Assembly: GCA_017557665.1 (NCBI GenBank)
Contig: JAFYYI010000040.1
Span: 1-64,000 of the forward strand
DNA length: 64,000 nt
Direction of reading: 5' to 3'
DNA from: Muribaculaceae bacterium
GTDB taxonomy: Bacteria > Bacteroidota > Bacteroidia > Bacteroidales > Muribaculaceae
The notes below the pieces were generated by a model. That model was not told where the DNA came from, did not search any database, and saw only the letters and a list, made by a program, of their open reading frames with translations. This document shows, in pieces, positions 38,925 to 47,890 of this stretch. Positions within the stretch are counted from its first letter, which is position 1; every line of letters begins with the position of its first letter. Both the position numbers and the translations under genes were made by a program.

Positions 38925-40286
38925 TTACCTGTTGCGCAGCGTCTCCACGATGCGGGCCATCTGGTTGGGGATACGAATCTGCTGGGGGCATTTCTTCAAA
39001 CAGGCCTCACAGTCAACACATTGGGTCGCCCATGCCGACACATCGGGCAACGCCTTGCGCAACCCCTCGGCAAACTGCTGTTTGCGAGCCAGATAGTCAG
39101 CAGCCTGTTTGTCAGGCAACGGGATTATCTTTTGGGCAACGGCCTCGTTGTAATAGGCGAAATTGCCGGGGATATCCACGCCGTAGGGGCATGGCATGCA
39201 ATAGTGGCAGGTGGTGCACGGAATGACAGGGAATCCCGCCATCACGTCGGCAATCTCTTCCAGTAACTTGTTCTCGGCCTCGGTGCATGGCTCGAGTGGG
39301 GAGAAGGTGTTGACGTTCTCTTCCAGGTGGCTCATCTGGTTCATGCCGCTCAACGTGGTGAGGATGTTGGGGTGGGAGGCTACCCACCGGAAGGCCCAAG
39401 TGGCAGGCGTGTCATTAGGACGCAGGGCGGTGAGCCGCTGATTGAGTTCCTCATCGATACGCGCCAACGCACCGCCGCGCAGCGGTTCCATCACGACGGT
39501 CTGCACCCCGGCCTTTTCCATCTTGTCATAGAGGTACTCGGCATCGGCATCCTGTTTCCACCCCGACTTGTTGAGCGAGGCATGTCGCCAATCGAGATAG
39601 TTCATCTGAATCTGGGCAAAGTCCCAATGGTATTCAGCCTGATGGTCAAGCAGGTAATCAAATGCGCTGACGTCGCCGTGGTAAGAGAAGCCCAGGTGGC
39701 GGATGCGTCCGGCCTCGCGTTCCTTCAGCAGGAATTCAAGCAGTCCGTTATCGAGGAATCGGGATTTGAGGGCCTCCACACCTCCGCCACCGATGCTGTG
39801 GAGCAGATAATAATCGATGTAATCAACCTGCAGAGAGGTGAACGAGTTCTCGTACATCTTGCGGGCGTCATCAAACTGCCACAGGTTTTCCCTCTGGTTT
39901 GACATCTTGGTGGCCACGAAGTATTTATCTCGCGGGTGGCGGCTCAATGCGATGCCCGTCATGGTCTCGCTGCGCCCGCCCTTGTACATCGGAGCGGTGT
40001 CGAAATAGTTCACGCCATGGGCGATGGCATAGTCCACGAGCTGGTTCACTTCCTCCTGATTATCGGGCAATCGCATCATGCCGAAACCCAGCAGCGAGAC
40101 CTTGTCGCCCGAACCATGCTTGACCCGATAGGTCATCTGATTTTGTACATCGCCTCCTCCGTTGGCTTGAGGCCTGCGGCTCTCTCCTGCCAACACACTG
40201 AGAGGGTTCATCGCCACCATGGCGGTGCCGAGTCCCAGCTTGTGCAGGAACTGGCGGCGGTTCATGTCCGATTTTTGCTTGCCCAT
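38925..40286 (-). CDS. Exported aldo/keto reductase with ferredoxin domain
   Basis: A 453-residue oxidoreductase. The N-terminus MGKQKSDMNRRQFLHKLGLGTAM carries a twin-arginine signal (NRRQFL), so it should be exported folded. The AKR barrel covers about 50-345: VSLLGFGMMRLP, VNYFDTAPMYKGGRSE (the Asp/Tyr pair) and DYYLLHSIGGGG. Two 4Fe-4S ligand sets follow: CTTCHYCMPCPYGVDIPG and CVDCEACLKKCPQQIRIP. Such proteins are widespread in Bacteroidales; the substrate is unknown. The start at 40286 is preferred because of the Tat signal and because a promoter (ATTG-N19-TATCTTTG, 40370-40340) overlaps the upstream extension. Confidence 0.9.
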   Translation of the reverse strand: MGKQKSDMNRRQFLHKLGLGTAMVAMNPLSVLAGESRRPQANGGGDVQNQMTYRVKHGSGDKVSLLGFGMMRLPDNQEEVNQLVDYAIAHGVNYFDTAPMYKGGRSETMTGIALSRHPRDKYFVATKMSNQRENLWQFDDARKMYENSFTSLQVDYIDYYLLHSIGGGGVEALKSRFLDNGLLEFLLKEREAGRIRHLGFSYHGDVSAFDYLLDHQAEYHWDFAQIQMNYLDWRHASLNKSGWKQDADAEYLYDKMEKAGVQTVVMEPLRGGALARIDEELNQRLTALRPNDTPATWAFRWVASHPNILTTLSGMNQMSHLEENVNTFSPLEPCTEAENKLLEEIADVMAGFPVIPCTTCHYCMPCPYGVDIPGNFAYYNEAVAQKIIPLPDKQAADYLARKQQFAEGLRKALPDVSAWATQCVDCEACLKKCPQQIRIPNQMARIVETLRNR

Positions 40287-40518
40287 AATCTTTTCTTTTA
40301 TGAATGTTATGGCCGACTTGTGGCCTAATTTACTGGATGCAAAGATATTAAAAAAATAATGTCGGCCAATAAAAAGAATCATTTTTTCGCTACTCAACTA
40401 TCATCTTTAAGGGCGGTCTTGCGCATTTTCCCGTGCTAGCGAAGTCACCCGTGTGGTGCCAGAAGGCCGTTTTGGCAGAAATGTGAAGGAAAAAGTAGAA
40501 TAATCAGAGAAAAAATGT

Positions 40519-40526
40519 TACTTTTG
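40519..40526 (+). promoter_or_regulatory. -7 box of the MBL-fold gene
   Basis: TACTTTTG fits TAnnTTTG. The leader would be about 100 nt. The 344-base divergent gap 40287-40630 holds this and the aldo/keto reductase promoter, and nothing else I recognise. Confidence 0.45.
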
Positions 40527-40630
40527 TGAATCCGTATCCAAATGGCAATCCATGATTGTCATGACGTATCCATGTGACAATTGCAAGCAAAGAATAACCG
40601 TTAATAAATTAATAAATTATCTGAATCATT

Positions 40631-41377
40631 ATGGAAATTAAAGCAATCAAAATGTTTGACGGCGGATTCATGAACCAACCGTTCGCCTTTGGCGGCGAGG
40701 AGGGGCGTGAGGCCTTCGACGACCAGATTATCTATCGCAGCAGTCTGCAGAACTTCCTCATCGACACGGGCGATGAGGTGATATTGATCGACACCGGCTT
40801 CAAGGCCGACTTCAAGGCACCGGCCAAGAAGTATGGTGCGCCGCTCTATATGGGCGACAAGGAGGCCGACTATATGGAGGCATTGGCTGCCGCAGGATAC
40901 AAGCCTGAACAGGTGACGAAAATCCTCATCACGCACAAGCACAATGACCACACCGACTGCATCGACGAGTTCCCCAATGCCAAGGTGTTTATTGCACCCG
41001 AGGATGCCGGCGCGATGAAATTGGAAGGTGACAACATCGTCCGTGCCGAGTATGGCCAGGCCTACCACAACTTCCCCAACGCGATGCAGGTGGCCGATGG
41101 CCTGTGGTTCATCGAGGCCAAGGGTCATACCAAGGGCAACAGCATTGCCATTCTGGAGCATGACGGCCTCTACTACATGTTCCATGGCGACGTGACCTAT
41201 TGCGACGCTGCGCTGAAGGCCAACAAGCTCTCGATAGTCTTCGAGGACAAGGACGCTGCCCGAGAGACCCTTGACCGCGTGCGTGAATTCATCGGCAACA
41301 ACCCCACCGTTTACCTCTCCACCCACTGCCCCGAGGGCTACGAGAATCTGGAGATGAAACGGGTGATGACGCTGTAA
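40631..41377 (+). CDS. MBL-fold metallo-hydrolase, lactonase-like
   Basis: A 248-residue zinc hydrolase. The metal motif ILITHKHNDHTDCIDEF (H102, H104, D106, H107) is the HxHxDH signature. FLIDTGDEVILIDTGF precedes it, GLWFIEAKGHTKGNSIAI supplies the next His, and YYMFHGDVTY and YLSTHCPEG complete the site. The overall layout resembles N-acyl-homoserine-lactonase-type or general MBL hydrolases; the substrate cannot be assigned. There is no signal peptide. It may be read with the cupin gene 73 bases downstream. Confidence 0.88.
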   Translation: MEIKAIKMFDGGFMNQPFAFGGEEGREAFDDQIIYRSSLQNFLIDTGDEVILIDTGFKADFKAPAKKYGAPLYMGDKEADYMEALAAAGYKPEQVTKILITHKHNDHTDCIDEFPNAKVFIAPEDAGAMKLEGDNIVRAEYGQAYHNFPNAMQVADGLWFIEAKGHTKGNSIAILEHDGLYYMFHGDVTYCDAALKANKLSIVFEDKDAARETLDRVREFIGNNPTVYLSTHCPEGYENLEMKRVMTL

Positions 41378-41450
41378 TTTGCTTGCTGCGCAAGCTGTTT
41401 AGAGGGGCATTCGTGTGATATTCGCAGTTTAGGAGTGATTTGACTTAGTT

Positions 41451-41864
41451 ATGCCGACGCCTATGAAGATAATCGACGAACACCTGGTGAATGATTTGGC
41501 CGATCAGGCCAAGAAGTCGCCGAGGCTTAGAATGAACTACAATTTTCATCAGAGCCTTCAGGACAAGTGCCACCGTTTCCTCAATGCCCTGGAGCCCGGC
41601 ACGCAGATTCCTGTGCATCACCATCCCACCAAGGACGAGACCTTTGTGATCCTGAAGGGTAGGGTGAGGGTGATCACCTACAATGACCAGGGTGAAGTCA
41701 TGGAGTCTTGCGTCCTGAGTCATGAAGATGGCCTGTACGGTGCCGACATTCCCAAGAATGTCTGGCATAGCATCGAATGTCTGGAGCCTTCGGTGCTCCT
41801 GGAATGCAAGGAGGGTCCATTCGTCGAGCATGAGGTGGACGGCATACTCGAGATAACCCGGTGA
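41451..41864 (+). CDS. WbuC family cupin metalloprotein
   Basis: A 137-residue single cupin. MKIIDEHLVNDLADQAKKSPRLRMNYNFHQSLQDKCHRFLNAL is the WbuC-type N-terminus. The metal box is PGTQIPVHHHPTKDETFVILKGRVRV (HHH and E) with DIPKNVWHSIECLEPSVLLECKEGPF closing the fold. Family members sit in polysaccharide or unrelated loci and their reaction is not settled. ATG at 41463 is an alternative start. It is followed by a strong terminator. Confidence 0.87.
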   Translation: MPTPMKIIDEHLVNDLADQAKKSPRLRMNYNFHQSLQDKCHRFLNALEPGTQIPVHHHPTKDETFVILKGRVRVITYNDQGEVMESCVLSHEDGLYGADIPKNVWHSIECLEPSVLLECKEGPFVEHEVDGILEITR

Positions 41865-41907
41865 TGGGGTCGGGTCTCGGCAAGAGACTCAATCAGGTTT
41901 TCAAGAC

Positions 41908-41946
41908 AATGAGGTGGAATCCGATGCCGGGTTTCACCTCATTTTT
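41908..41946 (+). terminator. Terminator of the WbuC gene
   Basis: AATGAGGTGGAATCC and GGGTTTCACCTCATT form a 15-bp imperfect stem, then TTT. Confidence 0.8.
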
Positions 41947-41970
41947 AGGTATTGTGCGTCTCTTGGATTG

Positions 41971-41988
41971 GGAGTAATTTTATACTCC
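41971..41988. promoter_or_regulatory. Palindrome before the TonB-M16 operon
   Basis: GGAGTA-ATTTTA-TACTCC, a perfect 6-bp inverted repeat, ends 12 bases before the receptor's start codon. It could be a repressor site or a hairpin hiding the ribosome-binding region. Confidence 0.45.
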
Positions 41989-42000
41989 AAAATCAATGAG

Positions 42001-44730
42001 ATGCAACCGATTAGATATTACATACTAGCCCTTGTGGCTTTGGTGTTTCAAATCGCTGATGCCCAAGGGCTTATTCATGGCACCGTGCTTGATGCCGAGA
42101 CCTTGGAACCCATCATTGGCGCCACCATTACCGATATCAAGCAGGGCAAAGCCATCACTGTCACCCAGGCAGACGGCACTTTCAGCATACCTAAAAATAA
42201 TGATGTCCGACTGAGGATTTCCTCTATCGGCTATAAACCCCTTGTGACCACCCCCACCGCCGACGGACGCTACCTGCTGCAAGCCGAGGTGAGCCAGTTG
42301 GGCGAAGTGGTGGTCACAGCGCAGGAAAACCGTGGCTTGACGACCTCGTCAACAATTGAGAAACACGCGATGGAACACCTGCAGCCCTCAAGTTTTTCCG
42401 ACCTGCTGGAACTGCTGCCCGGTGGCCGCAGCCATGACCCGTCGCTGAACGCCCCCAACAATATTCACATCCGCGAGATAGCCTCTGGTAGCAGCAACTA
42501 TGCCACCTCGTCGCTCGGCACCAGTTTCATTATCGATGGCGCCCCCATTTCGACCAATGCCAACATGCAGTATCTGGCCGGAGCGTGGGACCTCATGGCA
42601 ACCACCCGCGACAACACCAATGCCGGTGTGGACATGCGCGGCATCTCGACCGATGACATCGAGCGTGTGGAGATTGTCCGTGGCATCCCTTCGGTGGAGT
42701 ATGGCGACTTGACCAGCGGATTGGTGAAAATCGAGCGCCGCCGCGGCGGGCATGACATGAAGTTCCGCCTGAAAGCCGACATGGGCTCCAAACTTTTCTA
42801 TGCCGCCAAGGACCTGGAATGGGAGCGACACAAGTTGGCCTTGAACCTGAGTGCCGATTACCTCGATGCCAAGGCTGACCCGCGCAACAGGTTGGAGAAT
42901 TACAAGCGTTTGACCTTCTCCACACGAATGCAGAAGCGATGGGAGGGCGAGCGTTATCATCTTACCCTCTCGACCAATATTGACTTTTCACGCTCCCTTG
43001 ACAACGACAAGGAAGATATTGACCAGACCTATAGTGCCGAGGACTCCTATCGGTCAAGCTACAACCGCTATGCCCTGCTGAATGCCCTGAAATTCAAGAG
43101 CAAGCGGAATGCGTGGTTCAAGTCGGCGGACCTGACGGTTTCGGCATCACTCGAGAACGACCTGATTAAACGCACGCGCCTGATGCAACTGTCGCGCATG
43201 ACCGTCGCCCCCTTGTCCAAAGAGGAGGGGGAGAATGATGCCTACATCCTGCCCTTTAAATACATCGGCCATCATGAGGTGGAAGGCCGGCCGGTCAACG
43301 CCTTTGTCAAACTGAATGCCCGGCTGCAGATTCCCAACAACATCGTCTCCAACACGTTGCTGATTGGCGCCGATTGGAATCTGGACAAGAACCTGGGGCG
43401 CGGACAGGTGTTTGACCCCTATACCCCTGTCTATACCAGCATGTCATCGCGTCAGCGCTCCCTCAAGGAGATACCCGCCAACCACCGCCTGTCGGCCTAC
43501 GCTGAAGAAAGCGTGAAATGGCCCACTGCCATCGGCACATTTGAGCTGACCGCCGGACTGCGTGCCAGCGCCCTGCTCAACCTGGAGGATGAATATGTCA
43601 TGAACGGCAAACTGTATTGGGATCCTCGTGCTAATATCGGTTACTCATTACCCCGATTATCCCTCTTCGGCCAGCCGACCTTTATCCGCATCGCTGCAGG
43701 CATCGGCCAGCACACCAAGATGCCCACCATGGAGCAGTTGTTCCCAGACTTGCTCTACATCGACTTCATCCAGTTGAATTACTACCATGACAATCCCGAC
43801 TACCGCCGCATCAACCTGATGACCTATATCGTCAATCCCCGCAACACGGCCCTGGAGCCTGCCCGCAACCTCAAGAAAGAGGTGTCGCTGGACATCCATG
43901 TCGGTGGTAACAGGATGGCCGTGACCGCCTTCCGTGAGAGGATGACGTCGGGTTTCCGCATACAGTCCTACTACCAGACTTTTCAATACAAGCAGTATGA
44001 TGCGAGCGGCATCGATGCAGCAAGCCTGACGGGGCAGCCCAACCTGAACGACCTGCCTTACACCGTCATCAATGAGTTGGGCGGTTACGGCAATTACACC
44101 AACGGCAGCATGACGTTGAAGGAGGGCATCGAATACACCATCGAGACCATGCGCTTCCCAGTCATCTTGACCCGTCTGACCATCAACGGCGCCTATTTCC
44201 GCACCACTTACAACAATTCCATCGTGGACTCCTATCGTCCCAGCCAGGTGATTGATAACCGTCAAATCCAATACGTGGGACTGTATGCCAATGATGACGG
44301 CTCGGTGAGAGAGTCGTTCAACACCAATTTCACGCTCGATACCGATGTGCCCCGGCTCAAACTGGGTTTCTCGTTCTCGGCCCAGTGCCTGTGGTTCACC
44401 ACCTCGCAGCGCAAAGAAGTCAGCAACTACCCTGTCCAGTACATTGCCCCCGACGGCAGCATCCACGACTGGCAGGACAGCGACGCCGATGACCTGTATC
44501 TGCGCTGGCTCGTGCGCGACTACACCTCGTCACAGTTTGAGAAAGACCGGGTGCCCTTTGCCATGAACGTGAACATGAAGGTCACCAAGAAACTCTTTGA
44601 CGACCGCCTGCATGTGGCCATGTTCTGCAACAAGTTGTGGGACTACACCCCCGACTATGACAGCCGTGGCACGACCATCCGTCGTCATGTCACCCCCTAT
44701 TTCGGACTCGAAATGAACATCAAGTTATGA
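42001..44730 (+). CDS. TonB-dependent receptor with regulatory-like N-terminal domain
   Basis: A 909-residue outer-membrane importer. Signal peptide about 1-20 (YYILALVALVFQIADAQ). A carboxypeptidase-regulatory-like domain (about 22-100) reads GLIHGTVLDAETLEPIIGATITDI. The plug starts around SSFSDLLELLPGG and has SFIIDGAPISTNANMQYL and IERVEIVRGIPSVEYGDLTSGLVKI. The barrel ends IRRHVTPYFGLEMNIKL. No SusD partner is present; instead four envelope genes follow without gaps, ending in an M16 protease, which suggests uptake of peptides or a peptide-linked ligand. The start at 42001 is set by the signal peptide; the upstream extension would run through the terminator and palindrome. Confidence 0.92.
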   Translation: MQPIRYYILALVALVFQIADAQGLIHGTVLDAETLEPIIGATITDIKQGKAITVTQADGTFSIPKNNDVRLRISSIGYKPLVTTPTADGRYLLQAEVSQLGEVVVTAQENRGLTTSSTIEKHAMEHLQPSSFSDLLELLPGGRSHDPSLNAPNNIHIREIASGSSNYATSSLGTSFIIDGAPISTNANMQYLAGAWDLMATTRDNTNAGVDMRGISTDDIERVEIVRGIPSVEYGDLTSGLVKIERRRGGHDMKFRLKADMGSKLFYAAKDLEWERHKLALNLSADYLDAKADPRNRLENYKRLTFSTRMQKRWEGERYHLTLSTNIDFSRSLDNDKEDIDQTYSAEDSYRSSYNRYALLNALKFKSKRNAWFKSADLTVSASLENDLIKRTRLMQLSRMTVAPLSKEEGENDAYILPFKYIGHHEVEGRPVNAFVKLNARLQIPNNIVSNTLLIGADWNLDKNLGRGQVFDPYTPVYTSMSSRQRSLKEIPANHRLSAYAEESVKWPTAIGTFELTAGLRASALLNLEDEYVMNGKLYWDPRANIGYSLPRLSLFGQPTFIRIAAGIGQHTKMPTMEQLFPDLLYIDFIQLNYYHDNPDYRRINLMTYIVNPRNTALEPARNLKKEVSLDIHVGGNRMAVTAFRERMTSGFRIQSYYQTFQYKQYDASGIDAASLTGQPNLNDLPYTVINELGGYGNYTNGSMTLKEGIEYTIETMRFPVILTRLTINGAYFRTTYNNSIVDSYRPSQVIDNRQIQYVGLYANDDGSVRESFNTNFTLDTDVPRLKLGFSFSAQCLWFTTSQRKEVSNYPVQYIAPDGSIHDWQDSDADDLYLRWLVRDYTSSQFEKDRVPFAMNVNMKVTKKLFDDRLHVAMFCNKLWDYTPDYDSRGTTIRRHVTPYFGLEMNIKL

Positions 44731-45110
44731 AACACGTTATCCTATCCATATCCCTGACGGTTCTCGCTGTGCTGTTCACGGCTTGTGCCCCCGTGGAAGA
44801 CGATATCTTCACCACGGCCCGCATCACTGTCTCCACAACCGATCAACTGTCCATCTCACGCGTTCAGGCCCAGGTCAAGCTGACCAACATCAACACGCGC
44901 CAAGTCGTGACCAGTGCCGATTTTGACGGCGTCAGTGCGACGATTGAACTGTTGCGTGGCGCCTATCAGATCGATATCGAGGGCGTGGCGACTTGCCTGA
45001 TGCCTGAAGGAGGGACCCGCATGCGTCAATTCCGTTGCCAGAGAGACTATGCTGAGCTCATACAGGATGACATGAACGAGATTACCTTGAACACTATTTT
45101 CCTCGACTGA
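44727..45110 (+). CDS. Small lipoprotein sharing a module with DUF4876
   Basis: A 127-residue lipoprotein, signal LTVLAVLFTAC (Cys20). The body aligns by eye with the N-terminal domain of the DUF4876 protein two genes on: VQAQVKLTNINTRQVVTSADFDG here against NAVATLTNVQTKQAVTVEGSF there, followed in both by a rising YxIxxEG / YNVTVNG strand. The fold looks like a CnaB/Ig-type beta sandwich. Its ATG overlaps the receptor's stop as ATGA (44727-44730), and the next gene starts one base after its stop. It is probably a surface or periplasmic partner of the receptor. Confidence 0.7.
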   Translation: MKHVILSISLTVLAVLFTACAPVEDDIFTTARITVSTTDQLSISRVQAQVKLTNINTRQVVTSADFDGVSATIELLRGAYQIDIEGVATCLMPEGGTRMRQFRCQRDYAELIQDDMNEITLNTIFLD

Positions 45111-45111
45111 C

Positions 45112-46608
45112 ATGAAACGCCTGTTTTTCCTTATACTCATCTTCATAACCATCCGATTGATGCCGATGGCTTCCAACGCCGACTCGGCGCTTGTCGAACA
45201 CACGTCGTTAGCCCGGCTGACGATGCTTGAAGCCGAGCGTAACCCCGCGTTGTACGGACTGGGCTATCAGACCTCTTTTTCTCAACTTGCCCTGGGGCTT
45301 GACCTCATGCGGCAATCCGTGGCCTTTGTTCCCGAGAAAGGCGACGGCTACACCTTGCCCTATCTCAAGGTGAACACCTATCACCACCTGAATGACCGTT
45401 CGGCTGTTTGGGGCGAGGCTTCCTTCACCACGGGCCGCCAGCACAACGTCAAGTGGAACTCCACCAGCGACTATGACCTGCTGCAGCCTTATGTCCTGGC
45501 CGACACGCTGGGTGGTGACACGCGCCATGAGCGGTACGCGATATCGGGCGGATATGCCACACGGCTGGGCCGATGGCTGTTAGGGGCCGAGATGCTCGTC
45601 AGGGCCGAACAGGAATATCGCAGCCATGACCCGCGCATGAGAGGCATCGTCACCGACCTGACGATGCGCTTGGGCGGCGGCATTGATGTGGGTGATTATC
45701 GTCTTGGCGCCACATTCCAAGGCAATATCTACAAGCAGACTAACAGCGTGGTCTTTTACCGCGAGGAGGGTGTCATCCCCGAGTATCAGATGACGGGACT
45801 GGGGACCGAATACAGCCGCTTTTCGGGCGACAAGCGCAGCCTCTATTACGATGGTAGCGCGGTGGCACTGCTGCTTCATGCCTCGCCCGTCAACAGGAGC
45901 GGTCTGTATGGTGACTTGTCGCTTGACGAGCACCGTTATCACCGCAAACTCGCCGAGTACAATTCCATGCCGCTCACCGACCTCTACCATGAGCATGCCG
46001 GAGCGACCCTGGGCTGGAAACATGAGGGCGGCAGCAGGATAGCCGTCTTCGGGCATCTGGACTACACCAGGCGCACGGGCAACGAGCACGTGGGCGGCAC
46101 CTCCGATGCCCGCTACTTCCCTGTCATCGCTTGCCTGACCATGTATAAGGGTCATCTGCTGGAGGCCAGCGCCGGAGGGCTTTATGGCAAGAACAATTGG
46201 CACGTCGTCATGACGGCGGGCTATCGTGGCGAAAGCGAGGAATATGTCTATCCGCACCGTCAGATGGATGCTTGCCACGTTTTCGGCAAGTTGCAAGGGC
46301 AATGCTTCCTGCGTCCTGGCAATAAGGTGCTGTTGACTATGGATGCCCATGCCTCTTACAGTGCCAACGTCAGCGACAAACTGCAGATGCCTTTTGCCAA
46401 TATGGAGGCAGCAGTCACCCGGTTGATACAGCACAAACACCGGTTCTCGACCGCCAATTATGCCGATTTTGGCGCCACGGTGCGTGCCGACTACGCCTGG
46501 AAGCAGTCGCGTTACGGCATCTTTGCCCAGTTGGGTGGCGGCATGACCCTGTGCTCTGCCAGCGAGCATCAGTCGCTGTTCCAAAGTTCAATAGGAATCA
46601 CATTTTAA
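45112..46608 (+). CDS. DUF6850 family outer-membrane beta-barrel protein
   Basis: A 498-residue barrel. The signal peptide is about residues 1-23, followed by LARLTMLEAERNPALYGLGYQTSFSQLALGLD. The NPALYGLGYQ-type start and the even strand pattern (HHLNDRSAVWGEASFTTGRQHNVKWN; GGGIDVGDYRLGATFQGNIYKQTN; KVLLTMDAHASYSANVSD) match DUF6850 barrels. The end is HQSLFQSSIGITF. Family members recur next to a TonB receptor and DUF4876. Function unknown; a second outer-membrane pore or a receptor partner is plausible. Confidence 0.78.
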   Translation: MKRLFFLILIFITIRLMPMASNADSALVEHTSLARLTMLEAERNPALYGLGYQTSFSQLALGLDLMRQSVAFVPEKGDGYTLPYLKVNTYHHLNDRSAVWGEASFTTGRQHNVKWNSTSDYDLLQPYVLADTLGGDTRHERYAISGGYATRLGRWLLGAEMLVRAEQEYRSHDPRMRGIVTDLTMRLGGGIDVGDYRLGATFQGNIYKQTNSVVFYREEGVIPEYQMTGLGTEYSRFSGDKRSLYYDGSAVALLLHASPVNRSGLYGDLSLDEHRYHRKLAEYNSMPLTDLYHEHAGATLGWKHEGGSRIAVFGHLDYTRRTGNEHVGGTSDARYFPVIACLTMYKGHLLEASAGGLYGKNNWHVVMTAGYRGESEEYVYPHRQMDACHVFGKLQGQCFLRPGNKVLLTMDAHASYSANVSDKLQMPFANMEAAVTRLIQHKHRFSTANYADFGATVRADYAWKQSRYGIFAQLGGGMTLCSASEHQSLFQSSIGITF

Positions 46609-46646
46609 AAACATATTTTAATCATCATCAAAAAAACAAAAAACAA

Positions 46647-47885
46647 ATGAAAAAGTTAATGTTAAACGGCATCATCTTGATGCTCACCGCAGCCTTGTGT
46701 CTAACCTCATGCAGTAGCGATGACCCCATTCCCGTCATCCCTACCGCAGTGGTCACCCTGGAGGTGCCCGCCAACCTTGAGAATACCTCGCTCACCAATG
46801 CCGTCGCCACGTTGACCAACGTCCAGACGAAGCAGGCAGTCACGGTCGAGGGCTCCTTTTTTGTAAAGGATGGCAACAACTACAAGATTGTACTCGAAAA
46901 CCTGGAGGCCGGTAACTACAACGTCACCGTGAACGGTCATCTTGAATTCACCCTGAACGGCGTTGCCGGTCAAAAGGACTTTGAGGTGCACTCCGAGAAC
47001 GTGGCCCTTTCCGAGACTTCACATGACCTGAAGATGATCATTTCCACCTTCACGGCTCAGGGCGGTTTTGTCATCAGTGAAATCTTCTTCACGGGTACAA
47101 CGACCCCCGAGGGCAAGTCCTACAGCGGTGACCAGTACATCATCATCACCAACAATTCCGACGTCACCCTCTATGCCGACAGCATCGCCGTGCTGGAATC
47201 AGCCTTCCTGACAACGATCAAGGAGGATTACACCCCCGACATCATGTCCACCCACTTCTCGGTACAGGCCTGCTATATGATTCCCGGCGACGGCAAGAGC
47301 GTGCCCGTTGAACCCGGTCAGAGCCTCAAACTGGCTGTCAACGCCATCAATCACACGACCGAGCAGCCCAACTCTATCGACTTGAGCGACGCCGACTTTG
47401 AGTTCTATGATGAGACTTCCAACCCCAATTTCACCGACCCCGACGGCAGTGCTCCCAACCTGGACAAGTGGTACTGCTACACCGCCACCATCTATCAGTT
47501 CCACAGCCGTGGCTTCAACTCGATGGCCATCGCCAAGATGAATACCAGCAAGGAAGACTGGCTGGAGAACTATGTCTATGACGCCACCTATCTGTTTGTC
47601 TTTGGCGACTTCTCCAAGGAGATGACCAAGAGCGGTATCTACAAGGTGCCCAACGCGTGGATTCTCGACGGTGTGAACCTGAGTGTGGAGTCGGTGCGTG
47701 AGTGGAATGTGCTCGACGCCTCGATTGACGCCGGCTGGACCTACTGCGGCAAGGTTGACCGCGATGACACCCGCTTCAACAAGTCAGTCATCCGCAAGCA
47801 GGACGCCAATGGCAAGTACATTGACACCAACAACTCGACCAATGACTTTATTGCCGAGGCACCCGCTTCGCTGCTCAATAAGTGA
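46647..47885 (+). CDS. DUF4876 lipoprotein
   Basis: A 412-residue lipoprotein, signal LMLTAALCLTSC (Cys21). About 30-125 is the CnaB-like module shared with the 127-aa lipoprotein. From about 130 a second domain begins FVISEIFFTGTTTPEGKSYSGDQYIIITNNSDVTLYADSIAV, which resembles lamin-tail/LTD-like beta domains and is characteristic of DUF4876. The end reads RFNKSVIRKQDANGKYIDTNNSTNDF. It takes the place a SusD would have after a SusC. The start is ATG at 46647; the frame extends upstream into the previous gene without a better start. Confidence 0.8.
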   Translation: MKKLMLNGIILMLTAALCLTSCSSDDPIPVIPTAVVTLEVPANLENTSLTNAVATLTNVQTKQAVTVEGSFFVKDGNNYKIVLENLEAGNYNVTVNGHLEFTLNGVAGQKDFEVHSENVALSETSHDLKMIISTFTAQGGFVISEIFFTGTTTPEGKSYSGDQYIIITNNSDVTLYADSIAVLESAFLTTIKEDYTPDIMSTHFSVQACYMIPGDGKSVPVEPGQSLKLAVNAINHTTEQPNSIDLSDADFEFYDETSNPNFTDPDGSAPNLDKWYCYTATIYQFHSRGFNSMAIAKMNTSKEDWLENYVYDATYLFVFGDFSKEMTKSGIYKVPNAWILDGVNLSVESVREWNVLDASIDAGWTYCGKVDRDDTRFNKSVIRKQDANGKYIDTNNSTNDFIAEAPASLLNK

Positions 47886-47890
47886 ACACG

